Source: Pseudeuparius sepicola (Eukaryota; Arthropoda; Insecta; Coleoptera; Anthribidae). From it: a stretch of DNA of 64,000 bases. This document shows positions 33,332-44,849 of this stretch, piece by piece (position 1 is the stretch's first letter; the number at the start of each line of letters is the position of its first letter). The stretch is from assembly GCA_963920635.1 (NCBI GenBank), contig OY987298.1:148712257-148776256 (forward strand). Direction: 5' to 3'. The notes below the pieces were generated by a model, which made no database searches, was not told the DNA's origin, and saw only the letters and a list, made by a program, of their open reading frames with translations. A program made the translations under genes and the position numbers.

Positions 33332-33860
33332 TTCATGTGTAGAATGTTCTACACATTCATGTGTAGAATGTTTCAGAGTCAATTTGCTTTTCGCTTTCAA
33401 GACAAATAATAAAATAAAACTCATGTACTTGATTAGTTTGTCTAGCTTTAATATCTACTTCAGTCCTGTCTATTATTTTTTTTTAATTGTGACAAGTAAA
33501 AGAATATCTTGAACCCTGAAGATGGTTGTATATCAGCCGAAACGTTGGTGAAGAGGTGATTTAATTTTATGCTGCCTTTTTTTTTTACGACCCCGAATCC
33601 CAACCACTTTGTACTTTAAAAATAAAAAATAAAACTTTAAAATTTTTGTAACTTTGAACATCATGTATATAGAAAGCACAGCGACTGTGGATAAAAGTCA
33701 TACCACAAAATAGCCATATTTTATTGTTTTCTATCAACTGTTGAAGGGTCCTAGAATAAAACCGAATCACCCTGTATATCAAAACATAAGTGTCATTCTA
33801 GTAACATGTGTGTATGCCTGTGCAATTTCAAGAGATATTATCTTGCACCGTCTTTTCTTA

Positions 33861-35269
33861 CTTATAATTTATAAAATTTGCTTCAAAACGATTGACTCAA
33901 ATTTTATTTTACCGAAATACTAAAAATTCTCCTATATTCCCAAATAGAATCTAATTTTCTTCCACTTAACAATCAGTGGTACCTATATGATACCTACCTA
34001 AATAATTTCTTCAGATTTGAAAAATATTGTATGTATACAAGGTGGCTCAACTATAATTTTCAGAATCAATATAAAAAGTCAAAATAAGATGATTTTTCCC
34101 ATAAACATATCGAAAACCCAATGGTACACGCATAAATGCATAATTTTTGTTTAATATCGGTTCAAAGATATGTAAACAAGGAGAAAAATACGTAGCGTAT
34201 GAAATTGTTGAAATTTCACACTAATAAACTATTTGAGAACAAAATGGTGGCACTACAGGACTTTACAGGTCAATTTCAATTTTTATTTCTTCATTTTATT
34301 AAAATCCTACTCTTGCTAACTATTTATTGAGGTTTTCCTCGATTCAAAAATAGACTGTAAGCTTCTTCTACTTAAATATTATATTAGTATATGGTTTGTA
34401 TTTATAGATTCTGATATCTCAAAGGTACAAGATAGACTATTAAATTTTGATCACCAACTAAAGCTGTTATTTTTTAGAAGAAAAAAAATGAAGATTAGTA
34501 TCTATCCAGTAGCCAAAAAACCTAAACTTTTTTTTTCTATAAGTATTTTTCGTTGTACTGGGAACATAGGTCGTAATTGCTAAAATTTCTGTGGGACTCC
34601 ACGCTTAACACCCAGCATATACTAAAATCTCTCTAAGTATGCAAGGAAAAAGATTCACAGAAACGTAATATTTTAGAGATGATAAAAATTAAAACACATA
34701 AAAATACTATAAACTTTAGAAATGACACTAATTTTAACATTTTTTTAAGGAAATATCACGTTGCAAAACGTTTATGTGTACAAAGAAAGGAACATTGATG
34801 TATTGTTTTTTTAAATAATGACATGCTGCTGTAAGTATTCTCAAATTTTATTGATTTTTAAACAAAATTTTTTTTGTACATTAGGTATATAACAAAACTT
34901 GAATTCACCCTTTCTGACGCTCCGAGTATAAATAAATAAATAAAAAAAAACTACTGTAACAAAAGAAATTAAATTCAATTTTATAAAAATATTTATTTCT
35001 TTTCAGAAATTGTCAAATGTTCTAAATGTTAAATAATTGTATATGTAACCTGAAGATGGCTAAATGTTGGCCGAAACGTACGTAGATACTGAAATATAAC
35101 TTATTGAATGGTTTCAATTTTGTTTGGTAGTAACCCCAGGAATACTTTATCAATTAACAAAAATCTACCATGAATACACAATATTATTTGTCTTTATTAT
35201 CAGATTCAATAATTCCAGGATGTTCTGGACCCCGATAATGATAATAGTTTTAAAAAATTCTGCATTTTC
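33861..35269. other. Spacer with one hammerhead-like motif
   Basis: AT-rich. A possible transposon end TATACAAGGTGGCTC lies at about 34036 and a CCTGAAGATGGC...GCCGAAACGT motif at 35049-35082. No gene was found. Confidence 0.4.
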
Positions 35270-35623
35270 ATATAACCCAGTATAATATTGTATTGGATGT
35301 TTGCACACCAACACTTTGAGTGGTCCTGTTGATTATTCAACTGTTTTGAGGTGACTCCATGGAACATTAGATTCACCAGATGCCCCCCTGAATGGAAATC
35401 CCTGTATATTTTTTGTTCAAATGTGGTATATGGGGGTTTTGGGGTGTCCTGATTAAAGCTGTATAAAGAAATCGTAGCCGGCCCTGGATTTGCATGTTAG
35501 AAATGCTAGTAGGGTCAAAAGAAGTGGCTTTAGAAGGTCTTTCAAACAAAACAAAAAGTTCATGCGATTATCTCCAAAAATAAAGATGTTATGGATGTGT
35601 ATATGTTTGAAAGTAGACACCCT
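35270..35623. repeat. CAGGGTGTCTAC family fragment, inverted relative to 25798
   Basis: It contains ACTTTGAGTGGTCCTGTTG, GGGGTGTCCTGATT and GTAGCCGGCCCTGGATTTGC, and ends GTAGACACCCTG at 35623. It shares blocks with 25798-26110 and 57640-57890. Confidence 0.5.
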
Positions 35624-35943
35624 GTGTAGGGCAGACAGAAAAAAACAAACATTTATTTTTTTCTTATATTACAAATTTCGCCTCAAAAGTTCAATCTTTT
35701 GCAAAATTTTACTGAGTCCGCCAATGGGACTTTTCCGATATGGCCAAATTCTTCTTCTTGAATCATAAAATTTCATTATTTTCCTTGTAGATAGATGAGC
35801 GTTTTTTTTTGTTAAAAATTGAAAAATAGGTAAAAACTTATAGCCCAACCCTCTGAAAATTTTATTCAAAATTGTTTTAAAAATTTATGATTTAATAATT
35901 ATTGGACATAACAGCCATTTTGTCATAGAATATATTTAATATA

Positions 35944-37418
35944 CAGGGTGAGTTTTTTCGATGCCCACTATGGGGATCTCGGAAACTAGCAGAGCTAGAA
36001 CAAAGGTTAAATGGGGAAAGAATTGCATTTTTGAATGCTCAATCTAATGCCCCATTTGGATTTTTAAAAAAGTTCATGGCTCACTAGATATTTTGAAAAG
36101 AGTGATTTTTTGCTATTTCACCAGATCTCTGTAGCTCCGTTATTTCTGATTATACAGAAAAACTGTGGAGGCAATTTTAGATATAAGATAATCTAATCCA
36201 ATTTTTTATGTTCTTTGTGATTTTTGAGACATAACATACATAAACTTGTGTTTTTTTAAATGTAAATCATAGTTGGCTGTGGCCTTATAAAATCGACCAT
36301 TTTTTGAGCTGTCCAAAGATATAATACTCGGCATAGTTATAATAAAAAATAAAAGAGCTATGGCTAATTTTCCGATTTTTTTTTTAATTTTCACATAGTC
36401 AGCCATGGAATATTATCATAATTACGTTCTATTGACATACTTAAAACTTTCTAATATTTTGTTTTTAGCTGGTAACAAAATGTAACAAAATAAAACAAAA
36501 ATGAAAAAACTCAAATTCAAATTATTATTATTTTTTAAATAAAAAAGGTGTTCAAACAATCCACCAAGAGCTATGCTATGCTACGCTATTTATGCAAATA
36601 TTGCATCTTTTTAAAACTGAATTTGTTGCCTTTCTTAGAGAGCGCCTGTCAATACCGACAATTGCTTCTAAAACAGCTGCTCTTAATTCAACAATTGTCT
36701 CATACTTTATTTTGTACTGTTCCCCACAAAAAGAAATCCAAAACGGATAAATCGGGGTATCGGGGCTGCCAGGAAATAGGTCTATTTCTCCCTATCCAAC
36801 TATTTGGATAGAGCTGATTTAGGTAATTTCTTACGGGCAAATAATTATGTGGTGGAGCTCCATTATGATAATTTTTGTTTTATTTTGTTACATTTTGTTA
36901 CCAGCTAAAAATAAAATATTTGAAAGCTTGAAGTAGGTATGTGTTATTATAAAATAGAACGTAATTATGAAAATATTCCATGGCTGACTACGTGAAAATT
37001 TTAAAAAATCAGAAAATTTGCCAAAGCTATATTATTTTTTAAAATAACTATGCCGAGTATTATATTTTTGGAAAGCTCAAAAAATGGCCGATTTTATAAG
37101 GCCACAGCCACTATGAAAAAATCAAAAATCACAAACAACATAAAAAACTGGATTAGATTGTCTTATTAAGCCCAAAATTATCTGCAATTTTTGTCTCCAC
37201 AGTTTTTCTGTATAATCAGAAATAACGGAGCTACAGACATCTGGTGGAATAGCAAAAAATCACTCTTTTCATAATATCTAGTGACCCATGAACTTATTTA
37301 AAAATCCAAAAGGGGCATTAGATTGAGCATTCAAAACTGCAATTCTTTCCCATTTAACCTTTGTTCTAGCTCTGCTAGTTTCCGAGATCCCCATAGTGGT
37401 CATCGAAAACTCACCCTG
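35944..37418. mobile_element. CAGGGTGAG foldback transposon, copy 2
   Basis: It has the same ends and TA flanks (35942-35943 and 37419-37420) as 424-1951. The arms match those of copy 1, and the centre again carries the transposase relic. A conserved 64-66 codon frame in the arms (MADYVKIKKK...) is seen in most arms of both copies and is a feature of the repeat. Confidence 0.85.
36547..36835 (-). pseudogene. Transposase C-terminus relic, copy 2
   Basis: The minus strand reads PRYPDLSVLDFFLWGTVQ without the frameshift of copy 1, then NKV and a stop, then a decayed tail to CNICIN. The Tc1/mariner-type third Asp block is recognisable. Confidence 0.7.
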
Positions 37419-37593
37419 TATAATCAATGTACATTATCTACTTGTATTTGGTATTTTTAGTCAGACATTGACAATACTCATTCAAAATTAAACGTTCTTC
37501 CTTGAGGTCTCGATGGCTTGTGTTTGGGACACTGCTTCACATTTTGGCTTAGCACATTTTTTGGCTTCTACGTGAACCGCTAATTTGTGTGCT

Positions 37594-38659
37594 TCAATGA
37601 TCTTCTTTGAACTCGAACACTTGAAGTTCGGCATCGTCATGTTCCTCGACTTGATGGATTGTCAAGAAAGACTTTTTATCAGTTCGAAAAGAACATTTCT
37701 GGCAAGCATAGATATTCTGCTTCCCGTGTTGTTTTTTCACGTGCTTGCTAAAGTTAGCACGATGAAAAGTGTAATAGGCACAATATGTGCATTTCAGAGG
37801 CTCAACTTCTTTGACATCGTGTTTCTTATAAAGGTGTGCTAGGATGGGAGGTTGACTCTTGGACGAATACTCGCAAAATTGGCAATTAAACCCTCGGTTG
37901 GGCATATGAGTCTTTTCGTGATTTTCAACATTCGCCTTATTGTATGAACTGTAGTCACAACTACCACACTTGTAGGGCATGCATGAGGTGTCATTGTGAA
38001 CTTCTGCTTGGTGCTTGCGCAAAGCCCACTGGGAATTTGCCTTGAACGAACACTTTTTACAGGTGAAGTTTTTCTCGTGCACCAATTGGACATGCAATTT
38101 TAGGTTGGACTTCTCGAAACAACGATGCGGACAGTGTGGACATTTCTCGGGCTCCTCATCTTTGACTTTGTGCTTTTTGTAGAGGTGTGCTTTGTATGAC
38201 CTTTTGCGATTAGTAGAATACTCACAGAATGAACAACTTATCTGTTTTTTTCTTTCGTGAATATTCATAATATGTTGTTTGATGTGAGACTTTCGGTATG
38301 AAGTGTAATCGCACTTGGAACATTTGAACGGAGTAAACGAAGGATCTCCATGAACCTCGCGTTGGTGATTTTTTAACAAGTATCGACTGGTAACTTTGCA
38401 AGAACACTTTTTACAGCTGAAGAGAATTTTTATATCATGCTGTGTTTTTAAGTGATACTTGAGGTTTGTACGGGTAGAAGTTCGAAAGGTGCATTGTGAA
38501 CATTTCAAAGGCTCCTCTATTTTCACCCGATGCTTTGTAAAGAGGTGTTCTCTAAATAAACATCTCGCATTAGTAGAATATTGGCAGTATTGGCAACTAA
38601 ACTTCCGTAGCCTCTCGGAAGCTCCATTTTCAGTACCCCGGTGTCGACCATCAAAATCA
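37594..38659 (-). CDS. 11-finger C2H2 zinc-finger exon
   Basis: The acceptor TTTTCCTTTGCAG sits above 38659 with phase-2 entry. A short leader (DFDGRHRGTENGAS) is followed by 11 C2H2 fingers in the four-type cycle also seen at 11479-12760: CxYCQYS/CSFCEYS, CSQC/CPHC, CKKCS, CSKCDYTS/CGSCDYSS. Finger eight has a short H-x3-H ending (NHEKTH). After the last finger the protein ends VFEFKEDH. The exon at 55355-56219 is a close paralogue with the same closing motif. Upstream exons are not found. Confidence 0.85.
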
Positions 38660-39243
38660 CTGCAAAGGAAAATAATATGGATAAAAAATGAGCTCAAATG
38701 TTTAAATTATACAACACATTTATCTTTACCAAACCACAACATTTTAACTTATTTATAATTCAGATTCAGAATGAGACACTGGCCCTTAAACTTATGTATC
38801 TTGCAATGTAAATAACTATTATTCACCAAATGAGTTTTAAATATTTGCACTCTAGCATGGAATAAAGAGAATTCATTCCACAACCCTAGATTTTCTATTG
38901 CAACAACACTTTGTTTAAGGAAAAACTCAGAATATTTTACAGGAAACATTCGATACAAAACAATTTAGTATTATTTCATAGCATTCATGTACTCGTTCCT
39001 ATGAATCTACTTTGGGTTAACCTGTATTAGTAGACTTGATTTCCATACCAAATCCCAGATCACCACAGATAACTTTTAATCAATAATACTGTAGTAGACA
39101 TTATTCCTCTATTCAATAATTATAATCAAAACACACCTAACCCATTTAACTTTTTTATTTGATGTTCAATTGTTTTTATGAGTACAGATTTACAGTTACA
39201 TAGAAATACATTTTTTGTGTAAAAAATATGAAACTAGAATATA
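38660..39243. other. Spacer upstream of the 11-finger exon
   Basis: No exon is recognised here; the intron of the 11-finger gene presumably crosses it on the minus strand. Confidence 0.35.
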
Positions 39244-40867
39244 CAGGGTGGTTCACTTTTATGTGGTAGGACTTTAACATTAGATAGAAAAAGATAATCT
39301 AAAATGAAAATTTTATATCAACATATATCGGGGAGAGCTTAGTTTCCGAGATACAGGGCGTTGAAGTGTTGGAAAAAATATGAAGTATTTTTTACACTGT
39401 CCGAACCAGTGGAGATATTTAAACCAAATTTGATGTGTAGTACCACCTTTTTGACTACGATATTTAGTGATAATATGAAGGTCCTGAAATAACCAGTGGT
39501 GGAGTTATGGGTTTTCACTATCACTAAATTTAAAAAGTAATTAGTACGGACCTGTCTCACATCAACGTAAATTTTTTTTTCGTAAAGTTCTTTCAATTCT
39601 CTACAAAAAGTGTATCTTGACATTTTTTTGCATCTGCCACGGTTGTGTAGTAAATAAATTATTTCGTTTCCATCTCAGCCTTTTTTGCCTAAAAATGTGT
39701 TTTCTAAGATTATTGATAAATATCGCAAAACAGAAATTAATTATGGAACACTTATCGGATTCAGCTATTTTATTTTTAATTTTATGGAAACAATTTTAAA
39801 AATAAACTGGCACTTGGTTTGAGGTACATTACTTTATTATCATTTTAACATTTTTATCAAATCTAGTATTATTTCTGAATAATTTTTATAATTCTAAATT
39901 TGTAGAATTCTAAATTATACCACAACGAGTAAAACATGATTCTTCCGCCCATAAAATGTTATTTAAAAATTGTCTTATTTCCTTTGACTACAAAATCCAT
40001 CGGCAAAATACTAATGTCCTTTCTGCATCGCCGTACTGGTGAAGATAAGTGTGCCATGGAAAAGAAAATCTTATTGACAGTTAATAATACAATAATCTGT
40101 CATCCAGTAGAAACAAGGGAACAACTTATTGATCGTATCAGAAATGCGTGCGATGAATTGAGAAATGGCAATTTAATCGATGCTGTTCAATCCGTTAGGC
40201 GTCGAAGTGAATTATGTGTGCAACAGAATGGATCACATTTTGAAGAATTGTTGATTGTTGTTAAAATGATAATAAAGTAATGTACCTCAAACCAAGTGCC
40301 AGTTTATTTTTAAAATTGTTTCCATAAAATTAAAAATAAAATAGCTGAATCCGATAAGTGTTCCATAATTAATTTCTGTTATTTGCGATATTTATCAATA
40401 ATCTTAGAAAACACATTTTTAGGCAAAAAAGGCTGAGATGGAAACGAAATAATTTATTTACTACACAACCGTGGCAGATGCAAAAAAATGTCAAGATACA
40501 CTTTTTGTAGAGAATTGAAAGAAATTTACGAAAAAAAAAATTACGTTGATGTGAGACAGGTCCGTACTAATTACTTTTTAAATTTAGTGATAGTGAAAAC
40601 CCATAACTCCACCACTGGTTATTTCAGGACCTTCATATTATCACTAAATATCGTAGTCAAAAAGGTGGTACTACACATCAAATTTGGTTTAAATATCTCC
40701 ACTGGTTCGGGCAGTGTAAAAAATACTTCATATTTTTTCCAACACTTCAACGCCCTGTATCTCGGAAACTAAGCTTTCCCCGATATATGTTGATATAAAA
40801 TTTTCATTTTAGATTATCTTTTTCTATCTAATGTTAAATTCCTACCACATAAAAGTGAACCACCCTG
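39244..40867. mobile_element. CAGGGTGGTTCACTTTTATG foldback transposon
   Basis: The ends and their inverse are flanked by TA (39242-39243 and 40868-40869). The arms are about 600 bp. The same frame (MSRYTFCRELKE...) appears inverted at 39339-39623 (minus) and 40488-40772 (plus), a consequence of the palindrome. The unique centre encodes a transposase C-terminus. Confidence 0.86.
39936..40280 (+). pseudogene. Mariner-type transposase C-terminal fragment
   Basis: From about residue 55 the frame reads ETREQLIDRIRNACDELRN, then AVQSVRRRSELCVQQNGSHF, then EELL. This matches the C-terminal tail of the same transposase group whose relics lie at 1083 and 36547. It lacks the DDE core. The open frame is a fragment, not a gene. 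Confidence 0.72.
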
Positions 40868-40871
40868 TATA

Positions 40872-41498
40872 TGTTACAGACCGTATATGAAAACAGACCG
40901 TATGTATACGGTCTAGGCTGTATCTATACGGCCTAAATGGCGCAGACCGTATGTAAATGACATGGCATTTCATATACGGACTAGACCGTTAACATACAGA
41001 CTATTGACATTCAGACTGTATGTGCAATCGTAGTGAATTACCCTTTTTTTATACAGGCCCATTAAAAAATAATATGCCTTCTTTTTAGTATGTATTTTGC
41101 AGAAAAAAATCTATACATTATACTAAATAATTACATTTTTTCCTTCAAAACACTACGTACCAGCCCAGAAAAAATACTTCTGGGGTAACCAGCAAGAAGT
41201 AATATCCTTCTTTGATGGGCCTATATAAAAAAGAAGGGGTAATTCAGAAATGGCAGACGCCAAAACCACCCGGAAAACATTGCACATACATTCTGTCCTG
41301 GTTTAAATCTCTCTGTGATATACGGTCTAGTTGCAGATAGATAGACCGTATATATAATAAGACTAGTCCTTTTGCAAACCGACTAGACCGTTTGTTGACG
41401 GACAAGCTTCTTATACATATGGACTAATATCTTCAGTCCGTTTACATATGGACTAGTCCTTTTGTATACGGCCTGTTTTACATATACGGTCTGTAACA
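40872..41498. mobile_element. Element rich in GACCGTAT / ATACGGTC repeats
   Basis: The ends TGTTACAGACCGTATATG and its inverse ATACGGTCTGTAACA are flanked by TATA-rich DNA. Both ends carry 6-8 copies of an 8-10-bp motif (AGACCGTATR, ACGGACTAG) in both orientations. The middle palindrome includes GAATTACCCTTTTTTTAT... and AAGAAGGGGTAATTC. It directly abuts the previous foldback. There is no gene. Confidence 0.72.
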
Positions 41499-42843
41499 TA
41501 TATATAAATTAGGGATGCTGCTCTTGGATGGATCACCCTGTACAATGTACATAGGGCTTTTTGAGTAATGAATGTAAGAAAAAACTAAACTCGCAACTCA
41601 AAGTTACAAACTTATAAAAAGGCATGCTTCATGTATCATCAGTGACTATTTTCTTGGACAAAACTTTAAGGATAAATAATAAAAAAAACTGAAAATAATA
41701 ATACTGTACATAATAATAATATTTTTTTATTATCAAGAGATTTACAGCAAAATATTCACACCGCCAAGAAAAATAAAAATAAAGAGAATAACATAATATT
41801 TAAAATTTAATGCCAAGGTGTATATTTGCGATACAAGCATATCAATGAGAATAATACAAACGAAAGTACATATATTAACAGACATAAATAAAATATCCAT
41901 CAACACTATAACATCATTTATCTAAAAGGAGTTTCTTGACAGCACTCTTAAATTATTGTGTCTTAATTTTCGAACTCACACATACTCATTTAGGTACTCA
42001 AAAAGTGGAAAACTTTAAAATATACCCCTTACAATCTTTCAGATTAGATCTCCACCACTGGCTGTGTCATAATATGGCCATCTATCCAGGTATACTTGAT
42101 GTACCAAATTTGGTTAAATTACCTATTCTGAAATTATGAAATAAAACAAGAATTTTAGAAAAACTTTAACCCTCTGTAATGTGAAAACGAAGTCTTTCTG
42201 GAGAGAACATTATACAAAGAATCCCATGTATTTTCAAAAATACTTATCACATATTATTGTCGGGTCGGATGATGGAAATGGCTGACCCTGTATATATGAG
42301 ACAATGAAAACTTCAGAAACTGACATACCTCAGAAAATTTTTTATTTTTCTGAGCTGACATACCTATAACCGTCGATGGAGGAACTCAATCAACGCTATA
42401 ACCTGTAAGAAGTTGTCATTTTTTTGTATACTAGTGCCACTTCAAATATCAATCAATGAAATTATGAAGTCATTGCTCGGGTCTTTAATATAGTATCGGT
42501 CCAGACTAGGTATATTCTATTCAATATTTATGTCGCGTACGATCAGTGCAACTATTCGCACTTTTTTACCTGCCAAAGAGATTAGAATTAGTTGTTAAGT
42601 TTTGACAAAACAGGCTTTCAAGGTTGTGAATAAAATATTTCCAGCCCCTTTGTGGCTTTCATCTGACATCATTGTGGAATATTGTCTAGGGATTCCCTGT
42701 AGAAAGGTTATTTCAATACATGTCGGATAAAGGATGGAAATGGATACTATTGGTAAATGAATATATATAGTTTTCAATTATTGCATGCAGGATTATGAGA
42801 AAAAACAATGGGTAATATTTTCAGGGGTAATATAACAAGTAGT
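41499..42843. other. AT-rich spacer
   Basis: Single transposon-end motifs (ATCACCCTGTACA at about 41532 and GACCCTGTATATA at about 42285) are present without partners. No gene is seen. Confidence 0.4.
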
Positions 42844-42990
42844 GAATCGATAATATCTTTCGTTAATTTTACGAATTATAATCCCAAAGCTGAAAATGCC
42901 ATGACTGCACAGCAGGGAGTGGTATTTTCTTAGCATTGGGATTATAATGAGAGATAATAATTAACAAAAGGTATTATCTATATTATTATT
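42844..42990. repeat. Small hairpin MITE, copy 2
   Basis: An inverted relative of 10844-10970: ATATCTTTCGTTAATTTTAC and AATAATTAACAAAAGGTATT as arms, with GTGGTATTTTCTTAGCATTG near the centre. Confidence 0.6.
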
Positions 42991-43089
42991 AGGCATACCA
43001 CATGAGTTGTATTATAAAGAATTATTATAAGAATTATAAATATTTACCCTCTTCGAAAATTTAATTTAAAAAATAAAAATAAAAAAGCA

Positions 43090-43161
43090 GCCACAACCAG
43101 GATTTGAACCCGGGACCTCTCACACACAAAGCGAGAATCATGCCCCTAGCCCACCGAGGTC
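43090..43161 (-). tRNA. tRNA-Pro-like pseudogene or SINE head
   Basis: The minus strand contains a Pol III A-box-like GTGGGCTAGGGGCATG, an anticodon stem-loop CTCGC-TTTGTGT-GTGAG, and a T-arm CCGGG-TTCAAAT-CCTGG (B box GGTTCAAATC). The whole resembles tRNA-Pro, but the anticodon would read TGT (Thr) in place of TGG. The acceptor stem (GACCTCG with TTGTGGC) does not pair, and a T-run follows. It is best read as a decayed tRNA-Pro or a tRNA-derived SINE, not a working gene. Confidence 0.55.
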
Positions 43162-43479
43162 AGATGAATGTTTTACTTAACTAGCCGTATATAAATTTAA
43201 TTACCATGCTTAAAAGTTAAAGTCCATTTGACAGCTATCATTTAGGTTGAGCTCTTGGTTCTGAATATGTTTTTTGTGCTAAAATAGATATTTAACTGAA
43301 AACATATCTTCTAGTCTTACATTAAATTTGGTAATGTGAAGAAGGTATCAGGTTATCAGTTTCAGCAGCCACAATATTGGTTCAGCGTAACTTATAGGAT
43401 GTAACAAAGAGAGTAGAATTTCAGCGAAAATTGCTGGAGGACATTATTATAATGTGACATTGCATTATATACTCAACAA

Positions 43480-43790
43480 TTTTTTTTATAATAATTTCGT
43501 TTAATTTACGAGTAGGTATGGAATTTTCTTACTGAACGTACTTGAATTAATATCCGAAAATTTTTCTCAAACACGAATTTTTTAAGAAAATTATCCCTCG
43601 TCGCTACACAACTTGTAATAATTTTCTAAAAATTCGTGTACCTACCTGCTCGAAGAATTTCCGGCAATAATTCAAGCACTATAGTAAACTCGAGCAATCC
43701 GTACACCTGGCGTAAATAAAACCACGTGCTCTTGTTTACGCCAGGCTAAGAGTTGCTCGATTTTAGTATAGGGTGATTACTAATGAAAAT
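43480..43790. repeat. Hairpin cluster
   Basis: ACACGAATTTTTTAAGAAAA (about 43574) is mirrored by TTTTCTAAAAATTCGTGT (about 43623). CTCGAGCAA...CCTGGCGTAAA (about 43690) is mirrored by TTTACGCCAGG...TTGCTCGA (about 43735-43760). They look like small nested MITEs. Confidence 0.5.
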
Positions 43791-44701
43791 ACCAGTTAGT
43801 GGTATTATGGCTGAAATCATCACCTGATTGGTTAATATTTCAAAAATTTTGTCATTTCATTGGTTCCTATTGGCAGGCGTTGAATTCTCTTCAAAATGTT
43901 CCCAAAATGAATTCATTATAGTTCAATTTTTTTCTAGGTACTTTTTGCAAAGCCATAATATTAGGTTATTGTCGCTCAACCATTATGCTCTAGTGATTAA
44001 TGATCCCTCTGAAATGAAAAATAATTAGAAAATAGGTATAGAATAGAACAAAATAACATTTGGAATGAAATTTTTTAGTTTTTTTAAATACTGAAAATAT
44101 AAAAGAGCCTACAATTAATGAAGGCGATTTTAATATACTCGAGTATGAGTAGGTCCTATATAAAAATGGTAATTTATTAGGTATAGTAAAAAGTAAAAAT
44201 AAAAAAATAATTGATGTAGGTAATAAGTTTGTGATAAGCAAATTATAGTTTCAGGTATATTTTCTTACAATTTTTAGCAACCTTTTTGCATTGTGGATTT
44301 TCCGGTGGCAAAATAACAAAATATATTTTACCTTGCGTACTGTTTGTTGCTGATTTTGTATTTTTTAATTTTTTTCAAATAGACATTCACGGTTAGTTGT
44401 TATTATTCAATAACAAATCTGTGTATCGTGTAACAAATATATCACAGTTTATATCTATGAATAAAGAACCCCCTTTATTCATTGGTTGTTATTCAAAAAG
44501 GTAACCTATATATTTTGTGCAAAAAGGGAGGTTGTTTGTTGATTGGTTTTGGCGTTCGCGTTCATTGAGGAAGAGGGGAGTTTTGGTGAAAATAATTATC
44601 CTATTTTAGTGGTTTTGTGGTCTTGAGTCAAGGTTAGTACAGGCGTCGATGGAGGAACAAATAGAGGCAGAGAAATCCTACTCATTTCTCAACACTCATT
44701 A

Positions 44702-44746
44702 TAATTAGCATAGAGATCATATTGAATATGATCTCTATGCTAATTA
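44702..44746. repeat. Perfect 22-bp-arm palindrome upstream of ZAD gene 2
   Basis: TAATTAGCATAGAGATCATA... is repeated exactly in reverse around a single G at 44724. It lies about 400 bp before the start codon. It could be a cruciform, a protein-binding site or a tiny transposon remnant. Confidence 0.6.
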
Positions 44747-44837
44747 GTGTGAGGCAAAACAATAGTGACAACGACATTGGAAATAAGTTTTGACTTTTCG
44801 GAGTTACTCGGAAAAAAAAAACTCGAATTAAAAAAAC

Positions 44838-44849
44838 TGCGCATGCGCC
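44838..44849 (+). promoter_or_regulatory. NRF1/Ewg-type promoter site
   Basis: TGCGCATGCGCC matches the palindromic consensus YGCGCATGCGCR of NRF1 (Ewg in flies) at all but the last base. A half-similar CGCATGCGT follows at about 44878. It is about 300 bp upstream of the ATG of ZAD gene 2, in a locally GC-richer stretch, as expected for a proximal promoter. No TATA box was identified. Confidence 0.5.

Larger units (their letters stand above)
29640..33860. repeat. Tandem duplication of a 2-kb unit with a zinc-finger exon
   Basis: Landmarks recur at about 2,001-bp spacing: AACATCATGTATATAGAAA at 29685, 31658 and 33659; the TTAA element half at 31181 and 33182; and the zinc-finger exons at 29896 and 31877. 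The non-coding block 31181-31800 is almost identical to 33182-33800. The third unit breaks off at about 33860. Unequal crossing-over is the likely cause. Confidence 0.9.

Noticed and set aside
39339..40772. Mirror open frames MSRYTFCRELKE... on both strands
   Set aside because: Palindrome arms of the foldback at 39244-40867; no evidence of selection as protein.
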